Part shown: piece after piece, positions 25,162 to 32,425 of the stretch
How positions within the stretch are numbered: the first letter of the stretch is position 1
Layout: each line of letters opens with the position of its first letter
DNA from: Streptomyces abyssalis
GTDB taxonomy: Bacteria; Actinomycetota; Actinomycetes; Streptomycetales; Streptomycetaceae
Assembly (NCBI RefSeq): GCF_001751365.1
Contig: NZ_LJGT01000038.1
Span: 721,540-785,539, forward strand
Reading direction: 5' to 3'
DNA: 64,000 nucleotides
Program-made: the position numbers and the translations under genes
Notes under the pieces: model-generated
Told to the model about the DNA's origin: nothing
The model's database searches: none
The model's input: the letters and a program-made list of their open reading frames with translations, nothing else

Positions 25162-26628
25162 TCAGCCCTTGAACCAACCGGACGGTGCGGGCGAGAGGTT
25201 GTGGTAAATGTGCTTGGCCTCCTGGTATTCGCGCAGTCCCGTCGGCCCGAGCTCCCGTCCGATGCCGGACCTGCCGAAGCCGCCCCATTCGGCCTGCGGC
25301 ACGTACGGATGGAAGTCGTTGATCCAGACCGTCCCGTGGCGCAGGCGGTTCGCCACCCGCTGGGCGCGGCCCGCGTCGTTGGTCCACACGCCGCCGGCCA
25401 GCCCGTACCGGGTGTCGTTGGCGAGCTCCAGCGCCTCGTCCTCGGTGTAGAAGCGCTCCACCGTCACCACCGGTCCGAAGACCTCCTCCTGCACGATGCG
25501 CATCGTCGGCTTGCAGTCCGCGTAGACGGTGGGCAACAGGAAGAACCCACGGGCCAGTTCGGGATCGTCGGGCCGCCGGCCGCCCGTGACGAGCCGCGCC
25601 CCGTCCATGCGCGCGATCTCCAGGTAGTCCTCCACCTTCGCACGGTGCTCCGCGGAGCTGAGAGGGCCGGATTCGGTGAGCGGTTCGAGTCCGTCGCCGA
25701 GGCGGATCGCCTGGGCCCTGGAGGCGAGTTCGGTCACGAAGCGGTCGTGGACGCCGTACTGGACGATGAGGCGGGAGCCGGCCGAGCAGACCTGCCCCGA
25801 GTGGAGGAAGGCCGCGTCCAGGGCGTAGTCGAGCGCCGCATCGAAGTCGGCGTCGTCGAAGACGATGTTGGGGTTCTTGCCGCCCAGTTCGAGGGCGATG
25901 TTCTTCACGCCGGACGCGGCGCCCTCCATCACCTTCCGCCCGGTCGCCAGGCCCCCGGTGAAGGAGACCATGTCGACCTCCGGGTGCGAGGTCATCGCGG
26001 CGCCCACGGAGCCGCCCGCACCCAGCACGAGGTTGGCGACTCCCGGCGGCGTACCGGCCTCCTCCAGCAGTCCCATCAGGGCGATCGTCGTCAGCGGAGT
26101 GGTCTCGCTCGGCTTGAGCACGAAGGTGTTCCCAGCGGCGAGTGCGGGCGCGACCTTCCACGAGGCCTGGAGCAGCGGGTAGTTCCACGGCGCGATCAGC
26201 GCGCACACGCCGACGGGCTGGTGCACGACCCTGCTGAGCACGTCCGGGCCGACGTCGACGACCCGCCCCGCCTCCTTGCCCACGATCTCCGAGAAGTAGC
26301 GGAAGGCGCCCGCGATGTCCTCGATGTCGAGGCGGGACTCCGCGAGCGTCTTGCCGGTGTCCAGGGTTTCGATGCGGGCCAGTTGCTCCTTGTCGCGCAG
26401 GAGCAGTTCGTGCAGGCGGTAGAGGACGTCTCCGCGGCGGCGGGCGGGCGCCCATGCCCAGTCGGCGCGTTCGAAGGCCCGCTTGGCGGCCCGTACCGCG
26501 ATGTCGACGTCCGTCTCGTCCGCCTCGTCGACGGTGGTGATGACCGAGGCGTCGAACGGGTTGATCACGTCGCGCAATCCACCGGAGACGCTCGCGGTCC
26601 ACTCACCGTCGATATACAGCTCGGCCAT
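25162..26628 (-). CDS. Betaine-aldehyde-type aldehyde dehydrogenase
   Basis: A 488-residue NAD(P)-dependent aldehyde dehydrogenase, first gene of the minus-strand operon. General base Glu247 is in LELGGKNP and catalytic Cys281 in SGQVCSAGSR; PWNYP and the conserved EEVFGPV segment are present. The ATG at 26628 begins MAELYIDGEW, the usual family start, so the longer frame from 26790 is rejected. The GMC oxidase begins 30 bases downstream. It most likely oxidises betaine aldehyde to the osmoprotectant glycine betaine. A perfect CCACGTGG palindrome lies about 130 bases upstream. Confidence 0.85.
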   Translation of the reverse strand: MAELYIDGEWTASVSGGLRDVINPFDASVITTVDEADETDVDIAVRAAKRAFERADWAWAPARRRGDVLYRLHELLLRDKEQLARIETLDTGKTLAESRLDIEDIAGAFRYFSEIVGKEAGRVVDVGPDVLSRVVHQPVGVCALIAPWNYPLLQASWKVAPALAAGNTFVLKPSETTPLTTIALMGLLEEAGTPPGVANLVLGAGGSVGAAMTSHPEVDMVSFTGGLATGRKVMEGAASGVKNIALELGGKNPNIVFDDADFDAALDYALDAAFLHSGQVCSAGSRLIVQYGVHDRFVTELASRAQAIRLGDGLEPLTESGPLSSAEHRAKVEDYLEIARMDGARLVTGGRRPDDPELARGFFLLPTVYADCKPTMRIVQEEVFGPVVTVERFYTEDEALELANDTRYGLAGGVWTNDAGRAQRVANRLRHGTVWINDFHPYVPQAEWGGFGRSGIGRELGPTGLREYQEAKHIYHNLSPAPSGWFKG

Positions 26629-27144
26629 CGCGAAGCCCCTCACTCGCCCGTGGTGTTCGCCGCCCCCGTTCTCGGCATGACCGCTCCAACATCGTGCGGG
26701 GCGGGGCCCGCTCCTACGGGGCGCACCGAGCGTGGGGAGTCGGGGAGGGGATGTTGACCCACGTGGTCTAAGAACGGGCGAGCGGCCCACCGGAGTTGGC
26801 TGCGGACGCCCGGGGCCGGGCCGGCGGTCCCGGACGGCCCCTCTGCTCGCGGCCGCGGGGTGCGGGAGGCGGGATGCCGTTCACGGACTGCGCCAGCCCC
26901 GGCGGATGCCCTTGGCCGGGAGAGCCGCCGGACCGCCGAGGTGACGGTCCGCGCGGGGCTCCCGGCCCGGCGGGGCCGGGGCCTGGTGTCCAGCGGCGCC
27001 GTCTCCCGCGCGCCACGGGCCGGGCGGCGGCGCCCCGGCGCCGGGACGCGGCGGTGCCGGCGGGTGCCGGCGGTGCCGGGTGCCTGCGCCCTTCAGGCGC
27101 GGAGCGCCGGAGGGACGCGGGGCCCCGAGGGACGCGGGCGCGCG
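26629..27144. other. Gene-free region between tipA and the betaine operon
   Basis: About 515 bases with no credible gene. It must hold the betaine operon promoter. The only clear site is the palindrome CCACGTGG at 26759-26766, within the shared context GACCCACGTGGTC. The rest is GC-rich sequence with no repeat or hairpin that stands out. Confidence 0.5.
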
Positions 27145-27903
27145 TCAGGCGCGGCGGACGGCGTTCGCGAGGATCGCGTCCCGCAGGTACTCGGCCATCC
27201 CCGGCTTGATCGCCTCGTAGTGGGCGGTGAAGCGCTCGTCGGCGACGTACATCTCGCCGAGACCGGTATGGATCTCGTACGGGCATTCGTAGAAGTTGCG
27301 GCAGATCTGCTGCCGGTGCTCCTCGGCCAGGTCCGTCGCCGCCTCGGACTCCGGTCCTTCGCCGCTCTCCATCTGCGCGACGAAGCGTCTCCCCCAGTCC
27401 TCGCCCTCTTCCTTGATGCGCAGCCAGTCCTCCTTGGTGTAGGAGGAGACTCTTCGCTGCGACTCGCGGTAGGCCTCGGTGCCACCCCAGCGCTGCTCGC
27501 TCTCCTCGGCGTACTGGTCGGGGTCGTGGTCGCCGAAGACCTCGAACTTCTCCTCGGGCGTGAGATTGATGCCCATCTTCCTTGCCTCCATCGCGTGTTC
27601 GACGGCGGCGGCCATCTTCTGCAGCTTCTCGATCCGCGAACGCAGCAGTTCGTGCTGCTGCCGCAGATGTTCCCGCGGGTCCGCGTCCGGGTCGTCGAGT
27701 AGGACCGCCACCTCTTCGAGCGAGAAGCCGAGCTCCCGGTAGAACAGGATCTGCTGGAGCCGGTCCAGGTCGGCGTCCCCGTACAGGCGGTGGCCGGCGT
27801 GGGTGCGCTCGCTGGGGACCAGCAGTCCGATGCCGTCGTAGTGGTGCAGGGTGCGCACGGTGATCCCGGCGAACCCGGCGACCTGTCCCACGGAGTAGCT
27901 CAT
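27145..27903 (-). CDS. tipA: TipA-like MerR regulator with TipAS drug-binding domain
   Basis: A 252-residue MerR-family activator. The HTH and dimerisation helix span residues 1-109. The C-terminal TipAS domain begins at Met110 (MGINLTPEEKFEVFG), which in S. lividans is an internal translation start giving the short TipAS form; here the corresponding ATG is at 27574-27576. Sequence identity to TipAL is evident throughout the HTH. Of the two cysteines in the ligand region, position 207 is Cys but position 214 is Gly (HTGLGEMY), so covalent thiopeptide capture as described for TipAL may be altered. It is probably autoregulated from the adjacent promoter. Confidence 0.9.
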   Translation of the reverse strand: MSYSVGQVAGFAGITVRTLHHYDGIGLLVPSERTHAGHRLYGDADLDRLQQILFYRELGFSLEEVAVLLDDPDADPREHLRQQHELLRSRIEKLQKMAAAVEHAMEARKMGINLTPEEKFEVFGDHDPDQYAEESEQRWGGTEAYRESQRRVSSYTKEDWLRIKEEGEDWGRRFVAQMESGEGPESEAATDLAEEHRQQICRNFYECPYEIHTGLGEMYVADERFTAHYEAIKPGMAEYLRDAILANAVRRA

Positions 27904-27930
27904 CTTCCGCTCCTCTCTCGTACGCACTTC

Positions 27931-27961
27931 ACGATGAGCCCTCACGTGACGTCAGGTGCAA
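27931..27961 (-). promoter_or_regulatory. tipA-type MerR promoter with 19-bp spacer
   Basis: Minus strand: TTGCAC (-35, 27956-27961), 19-base spacer, CATCGT (-10, 27931-27936). The spacer contains the near-perfect palindrome CCTGACGT/ACGTGAGG (one mismatch). The overlong spacer with central dyad is the hallmark of MerR-activated promoters, and the layout matches the S. lividans tipA promoter as I recall it. It lies 28 bases upstream of the tipA ATG. Confidence 0.8.
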
Positions 27962-28040
27962 GCGGAAATCCCACGGCCCTCTCCCCGGGGCGTACGAGCC
28001 GGGTACCCGGCGGCGTACGGACCCCGACCACCGGCGCAAA

Positions 28041-28105
28041 GCCAGGCCAGGCCAGGCGGAGCGGACCGGGCCGCGGGCCGGCCAGGCCAGGCCAGGCCAG
28101 GCCAG
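28041..28105. repeat. GCCAG pentanucleotide repeats
   Basis: (GCCAG)3 at 28041-28055 and (GCCAG)5 at 28081-28105, in the gap between tipA and the 98-residue gene, starting 6 bases from its stop. A short tandem array prone to slippage; no coding or CRISPR character. Confidence 0.85.
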
Positions 28106-28111
28106 GCCGCG

Positions 28112-28408
28112 TCAGGAGGCCTCATCCGCCCGGCGTCCGCCAGGCCGCAACGTCACCAGGCCGCCCGCCTGGGCGGCGAGCAGCCACTGCGCCAGCGCGG
28201 CCCGGGACTCCTCAGGAGTCCCGTCGGGGCAGCCGGCGACCGGCGGAACGGTCAGCTCGATCCGCGCCAGGCCGGGATGGTCTTCCGAGGGGCCCACGCT
28301 GCTGACCTCACCGTGGATCTCGATACGGTTCCATTCCCCGGCAGGCGCTTCCCCGGCAGGCGCCCTGCCGGGGAGGCCGTGTACGGGGGAGTCGTCCGCG
28401 CAGGACAT
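28112..28408 (-). CDS. Hypothetical 98-residue protein
   Basis: An ATG at 28408 opens a 98-residue frame with a balanced composition: an Ala/Gly/Pro-rich first quarter, then strand-like WNRIEIHGEVSSVG, ARIELTVPP, and a helix ESRAALAQWLLAAQ. No known family is recognised. A longer frame starting at 28777 exists but its extra portion is shadow of the citrate synthase gene. The content looks like a small alpha/beta protein. Confidence 0.5.
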   Translation of the reverse strand: MSCADDSPVHGLPGRAPAGEAPAGEWNRIEIHGEVSSVGPSEDHPGLARIELTVPPVAGCPDGTPEESRAALAQWLLAAQAGGLVTLRPGGRRADEAS

Positions 28409-28506
28409 CAGATGTGCCTCCGCTCCTTCTCGCGCGTACGTGTACACAACTGTCGTTGAGTGGTTCGTCGCGGCCGCCCCGGTGGATCGGCGCATGCGCC
28501 GGCGAC

Positions 28507-29775
28507 CTACGGCACGGCGACGGGCGGCCTCGGACCCGTGTAGTGACCGCTGGGCCGCAGCCGGAGCGGGCGCTCCCCGTACTCCTCGAGCGCGTGGGCG
28601 ATCCAGCCCGCCGTACGGGCCACGGCGAAGACGGCCTCGCTCGCCTCGGGGCCCATGCCGGCGCCGAGGGTGAGCACCGCCAGCGCCAGGTCGATGTTGG
28701 CGGGCCGTCCGGCCGTGGCCGCGACCGCGCGGGCGGCCTCCAGCGCGGGCGCGCACCGCGGCACCTCCTCCAGCCATGCGAAGAGGGCGGTGGCCCGCGG
28801 GTCCTCGCCGGGATAGACGCGGTGTCCGAGCCCCGGAACGCGGCGCCCCGCCCGCAGGGTGCCGGCGACGACGGCGGCGGCGCTCCCCCGCTCGACCGCC
28901 TCGGCCAGCATGCGGTGCGCACCCGCACCGGCGGCGCCGTGCAGCGGGGCGTCGAGAGCGCCGAGCGCCGCGGAGACCACCGCGTACGGGTGCGCACGCG
29001 CGGAGGCGGCGACCCGGGCGGCGAGCGTAGAGGCGGCGAGGTCGTGGTCGAGAAGCAGGACCATCGCCCGCTCAAGGGTGCGGGCGAACGCCTCCGACGG
29101 GCGGCGTCCCGTCAGCCGGGACCACAGCGCCCGGACGAGCGGGGCCTCCGGCCCCGGGTCGTCGCCACGCAGCGGCAGCGCGCCCACCAGCACGGGAAGC
29201 AGCCCGCGTGCCCGCGCGATCACCGCGTCCTCGGCGAGATCGAAGCGGAGCGGGTCCGCGGCGGCAGCCGCGACGACCGCCGCGCGCAGCCGGTCCGTGG
29301 GGGCGCAGTGCCCGGGCAGCGCCTCGGCTGCCGCGCGGGCCGCGCCGAGCAGCGGGGGAGAGGCGGTGAAACGCAGCCCTGGGGTGAGGCGGCCCGTCCA
29401 CAGCCAATCGGCCGCCTCCTCGAAGCCACGGGCCGCGGCCAGTTCACGGGCGTCGACGCCACGGAACCAGCAGCCGTCGGGCTCGATGAGCGTGATCCCG
29501 GTACGTACGGACATGGCGTCCGGGGCGGCCTCGCGCGCCGTGGCGGCGGGCCTGCGGGCGGCGGCGGCGAGCGAGTCGATCTCGGCGGCGTCGAACGTGC
29601 TGCCGCGTCCGCCGGCCGAGCGGCGACTGCTCAGCAGACCGCGGCTGACGTAGGCGTAGACCGTCTCGGGCTTCACACCCAGTCGCTCGGCGGCCTGCCG
29701 GGTGCTCAGCCGGGGCCGCTCGTCCGGCCGACCGCCGTCGCCCGCGCCCTCGTCGCCTTCGCTGTTCTCGCTCAC
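28507..29775 (-). CDS. Citrate synthase-like protein with N-terminal helix-turn-helix
   Basis: A 422-residue fusion. Residues ~22-72 form a MerR/excisionase-type HTH (LSTRQAAERLGVKPETVYAYVS). The rest is a citrate synthase domain keeping the catalytic-type residues: His in APLHGAAG, His in GLGHRVYPGEDPR, and Asp in NIDLALAV. DNA binding fused to a TCA-cycle-type fold suggests a metabolite-responsive regulator or moonlighting enzyme. It is divergent from a second citrate synthase gene, sharing a 162-base promoter region with a perfect palindrome. Fusions of this kind are annotated in other actinomycetes, but I know of no established role. Confidence 0.82.
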   Translation of the reverse strand: MSENSEGDEGAGDGGRPDERPRLSTRQAAERLGVKPETVYAYVSRGLLSSRRSAGGRGSTFDAAEIDSLAAAARRPAATAREAAPDAMSVRTGITLIEPDGCWFRGVDARELAAARGFEEAADWLWTGRLTPGLRFTASPPLLGAARAAAEALPGHCAPTDRLRAAVVAAAAADPLRFDLAEDAVIARARGLLPVLVGALPLRGDDPGPEAPLVRALWSRLTGRRPSEAFARTLERAMVLLLDHDLAASTLAARVAASARAHPYAVVSAALGALDAPLHGAAGAGAHRMLAEAVERGSAAAVVAGTLRAGRRVPGLGHRVYPGEDPRATALFAWLEEVPRCAPALEAARAVAATAGRPANIDLALAVLTLGAGMGPEASEAVFAVARTAGWIAHALEEYGERPLRLRPSGHYTGPRPPVAVP

Positions 29776-29848
29776 ACCGGCACCCGCGCTCCCCTTGGCA
29801 TTGATCCCTCGTGCATCGGTTTCCTGAGCATTAGCACTGGGCCCTGCA

Positions 29849-29861
29849 TTGATTCAATCAA
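29849..29861. promoter_or_regulatory. Palindromic operator candidate between the citrate synthase genes
   Basis: TTGATTCAATCAA is a perfect 6+1+6 palindrome in an AT-rich patch. It sits 77 bases upstream of the plus-strand citrate synthase start and 74 bases upstream of the minus-strand one. TTGACA follows at 29864-29869 and could be a -35 box for the plus-strand gene. The HTH-citrate synthase is the obvious candidate to bind here. Confidence 0.55.
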
Positions 29862-29937
29862 CATTGACAGCATTCAGTACAGCATGGACAGTCGAATCAA
29901 GTAAGGGGTTGCGGAACGGGGAACGGAGATCCGGACC

Positions 29938-31086
29938 ATGGAGCAGCAGGGCATCGAGGTACCGCGCGGGCTCTCCGGCGTCGTCGTCACGGACACCGCC
30001 CTCGGCGACGTACGCGGGCGCGAGGGCTTCTACCACTACAGGCAGTACTCGGCGGTGGAGCTGGCAGCGCACCGCAGCTTCGAGGACGTCTGGCATCTGA
30101 TGTTTCACGGGGAACTCCCCGGCCCCGCCGCCCTCAAGGAGTTCACCGAGCGCACCGCCGCGCTGCGCCGCCTCCCCCGCCCGGTGCGCGAGGCACTGCC
30201 CGCCGTCTCACGGGCCACGGCCGCCTCCGGCCCGCTCGCCGGGCTGCGCACCGCGCTCTCCCTCGCCGGCGCGGCGGCCGGGCTGCGTCCGGTCTACGAC
30301 CTCACGCCGGCCGAGCGCCGCGAGGACGCGCTCGCCGCCTGCGCGCTCGTACCGACGCTGCTGACCGCGCTGCACCGGCTCGGCCGGGGGCTGGAGCCCG
30401 TCGAACCGCGCGAGGACCTGCCGTACGCCGCCAACTACCTCTACATGCTCACCGGTGAGGAGCCCGCTCCGCGCGAGGCCCGAGCCGTGGAGCGCTACCT
30501 GATCTCGACCGTCGACCACGGCTTCAACGCCTCGACCTTCACCGGCCGCGTGATCGCCTCGACCGGCGCCGACGTCGCCGCGTGCCTGACGGGTGCGATC
30601 GGCGCCCTCTCCGGCCCGCTGCACGGCGGTTCCCCGAGCCGGGCCCTGGACGCGCTGGACGCCATCGGCACACCCGACCGCATCGACGCGTGGATCCGCG
30701 CGCGCGTACGTGAGGGAGGCCGGATCATGGGATTCGGGCACCCCGTCTACCGCACCGAGGACCCGCGTTCACGCATGCTGAAGGGCATCGCGGAGGAACT
30801 CGGGGGCCCGCTGGTCGAGTTCGCCTCACAGGTCGAGGAACGGGTCGAGGCGGTGCTGGCCGAACTCAAGCCCGGCCGCGAGCTGCACATCAACGTCGAG
30901 TTCTACGCGGGCGTCGTCATGGAGCTGTGCGGTCTGCCGCGCACGATGTTCACGCCGACGTTCTGCGCGGCGCGCGTGGTGGGCTGGAGCGCCAACATCC
31001 TTGAGCAGGCGGAGGATTCGAAGATCATCCGCCCCTCCGCCCGCTACACGGGACCCGTGCCGCCCGCGCCGGTGCCGACGGCGTGA
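29938..31086 (+). CDS. Citrate synthase (type 2 / methylcitrate synthase-like)
   Basis: A 382-residue citrate synthase without HTH. Catalytic His in GPLHGGSPSRAL, His in MGFGHPVYRTEDPR and Asp-equivalent region INVEFYAGVVMELCGLP are recognisable. Note that the canonical Asp of the NVDFYSG motif reads Glu here (NVEFYAG), which also occurs in a subset of the family. It condenses acetyl-CoA or propionyl-CoA with oxaloacetate. It starts 30 bases past the (GAATCAAG) half of the divergent promoter region. Confidence 0.82.
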   Translation: MEQQGIEVPRGLSGVVVTDTALGDVRGREGFYHYRQYSAVELAAHRSFEDVWHLMFHGELPGPAALKEFTERTAALRRLPRPVREALPAVSRATAASGPLAGLRTALSLAGAAAGLRPVYDLTPAERREDALAACALVPTLLTALHRLGRGLEPVEPREDLPYAANYLYMLTGEEPAPREARAVERYLISTVDHGFNASTFTGRVIASTGADVAACLTGAIGALSGPLHGGSPSRALDALDAIGTPDRIDAWIRARVREGGRIMGFGHPVYRTEDPRSRMLKGIAEELGGPLVEFASQVEERVEAVLAELKPGRELHINVEFYAGVVMELCGLPRTMFTPTFCAARVVGWSANILEQAEDSKIIRPSARYTGPVPPAPVPTA

Positions 31087-31252
31087 ACCCTCTCGGGACG
31101 CGGAACGGGCACGAATCCGGCGGAGCATGCGCGGCGTTCGGGACCTTGGCCGAGTGAAGGCCGGGCATCGGCGGAGGCGACGTCGGCGGCCGGGAGAGGT
31201 TCGGGAAGCATCCGCGCTCGCCGGAACGCCGAACGGGCAGTACGGCCGGACC

Positions 31253-31289
31253 TTCTGTTTGACAGAAATGGAAGCCGCAAGCCTAGCCT
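31253..31289 (+). promoter_or_regulatory. Promoter with overlapping palindrome, probably giving a leaderless mRNA
   Basis: TTGACA (-35, 31259-31264) and TAGCCT (-10, 31284-31289) precede the FkbM ATG at 31296 by only six bases, so transcription should begin at or next to the start codon. No ribosome site is visible. The -35 lies inside a perfect inverted repeat TTCTGT-TTG-ACAGAA (31253-31267), a plausible repressor site. Confidence 0.5.
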
Positions 31290-31295
31290 CACAAT

Positions 31296-32189
31296 ATGAC
31301 AACTATGTTCAGGAAGGTGCTCGGCGCAGCGTCCCGGCTGGGAGTGCAGGTACTCGATCTCGGCCCGGGCGCTGCCGTGATCTCACGGCGCGGCGGCTAC
31401 ACCGCGACGAAGCTGAGCTCGGACGCGTGGCTGGTCGCCGGCAAGCTCTCCAGGAGCAGCCGTGCCCCCCGGGACGGGTGGGGCCTCCACAAGGCGGCCG
31501 CAAGCAGCCTCTGCACACGGCACGTGGCCGACTTCCTGGTCAACTACGAAGTGAACTGCGTGTTCGACGTCGGAGCCAACAAGGGGCAGTACGGCAAGCA
31601 GCTGCGCGAGTCCGGCTACCGCGGCAGGATCGTCTCCTTCGAGCCCGTCCCGGACGCCCTGGCCAAGCTGCGCAAGGCCGCCGAACGGGACCGGGACTGG
31701 CTGGTGTACCCCTGCGCGCTGGGGCGCGGCGAATCGGTCGAGACCATGCACCTCGGCTGGAAGACCATGAACTCACTGCTGGAGCCGAGCGCGTACGGGC
31801 AGCAGCGCTACAAGCGGTTCGCCGACACCAGCACCACCACACAGGTGCAGGTCAGGCGGCTGGACGAGGTCATGGACGAGGCCCTGGAGGGCATAGCGGA
31901 CCCGCGGCCGTACCTGAAGATGGACACTCAGGGCTTCGACATGGAGGTCTTCGCCGGCGCCGGCAAGCGGATCGACGAGTACGTCGGGATGCAGTCGGAG
32001 GTGGCGGCGCTGCGGCTGTACGAGGGAAGCCCGCACATGACCGAGGCCATCACCGCCTACCAGGACGCGGGCTTCGAGATCACCGGCATGTACCCGGTGA
32101 CGCGTGAGGCCGCCACAGGCCGCGTCGTCGAGTTCGACTGCGTAATGGCGCGAGCCGCCTTCGCGCCCGCCGACGGCCCCGGCAAGTAA
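31296..32189 (+). CDS. FkbM-family methyltransferase
   Basis: A 297-residue SAM methyltransferase. Motif I VFDVGANKGQYGKQLRESG (about 90-108) and the next acidic motif IVSFEPVPDALAKL are characteristic of FkbM O-methyltransferases, which often methylate sugars or polyketides. The later LKMDTQGFDMEVFAGAG motif is also conserved. The neighbouring glycosyltransferase suggests action on a cell-surface glycan. The start at 31296 lacks a ribosome site; ATG 31305 is an alternative. Confidence 0.85.
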   Translation: MTTMFRKVLGAASRLGVQVLDLGPGAAVISRRGGYTATKLSSDAWLVAGKLSRSSRAPRDGWGLHKAAASSLCTRHVADFLVNYEVNCVFDVGANKGQYGKQLRESGYRGRIVSFEPVPDALAKLRKAAERDRDWLVYPCALGRGESVETMHLGWKTMNSLLEPSAYGQQRYKRFADTSTTTQVQVRRLDEVMDEALEGIADPRPYLKMDTQGFDMEVFAGAGKRIDEYVGMQSEVAALRLYEGSPHMTEAITAYQDAGFEITGMYPVTREAATGRVVEFDCVMARAAFAPADGPGK

Positions 32190-32425
32190 CTGCTGCCGCC
32201 GCACGGCGCTCTCCGTGCGTGAATGAGCCTTCTCACGGCATCTTCCGCGGTGAGCGTGGAACGCGGGCGGCGCACGGCGTGGAACGCGGGCGGCGCACGG
32301 CGTGAACCGGGGCGCGCGCAAGGCCGATTCACACTGTCGTCACGGGTTGTCGGACGTCGTTAACTTTCACTTCAGAACGTACGGGTAGGCATGCAATTGA
32401 TCCGTAATCCACCTGAAAGGTCGCA

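Noticed and set aside
21770..26757. Plus-strand frames of 552 and 859 codons opposite the betaine operon
   Set aside because: Asp/Arg/Val/Gly-rich mirror images of the permease, oxidase and dehydrogenase; no family features.
28409..28777. Longer start for the 98-residue protein
   Set aside because: Residues encoded by 28409-28777 are Arg/Gly-rich and overlap the citrate synthase gene in another frame.
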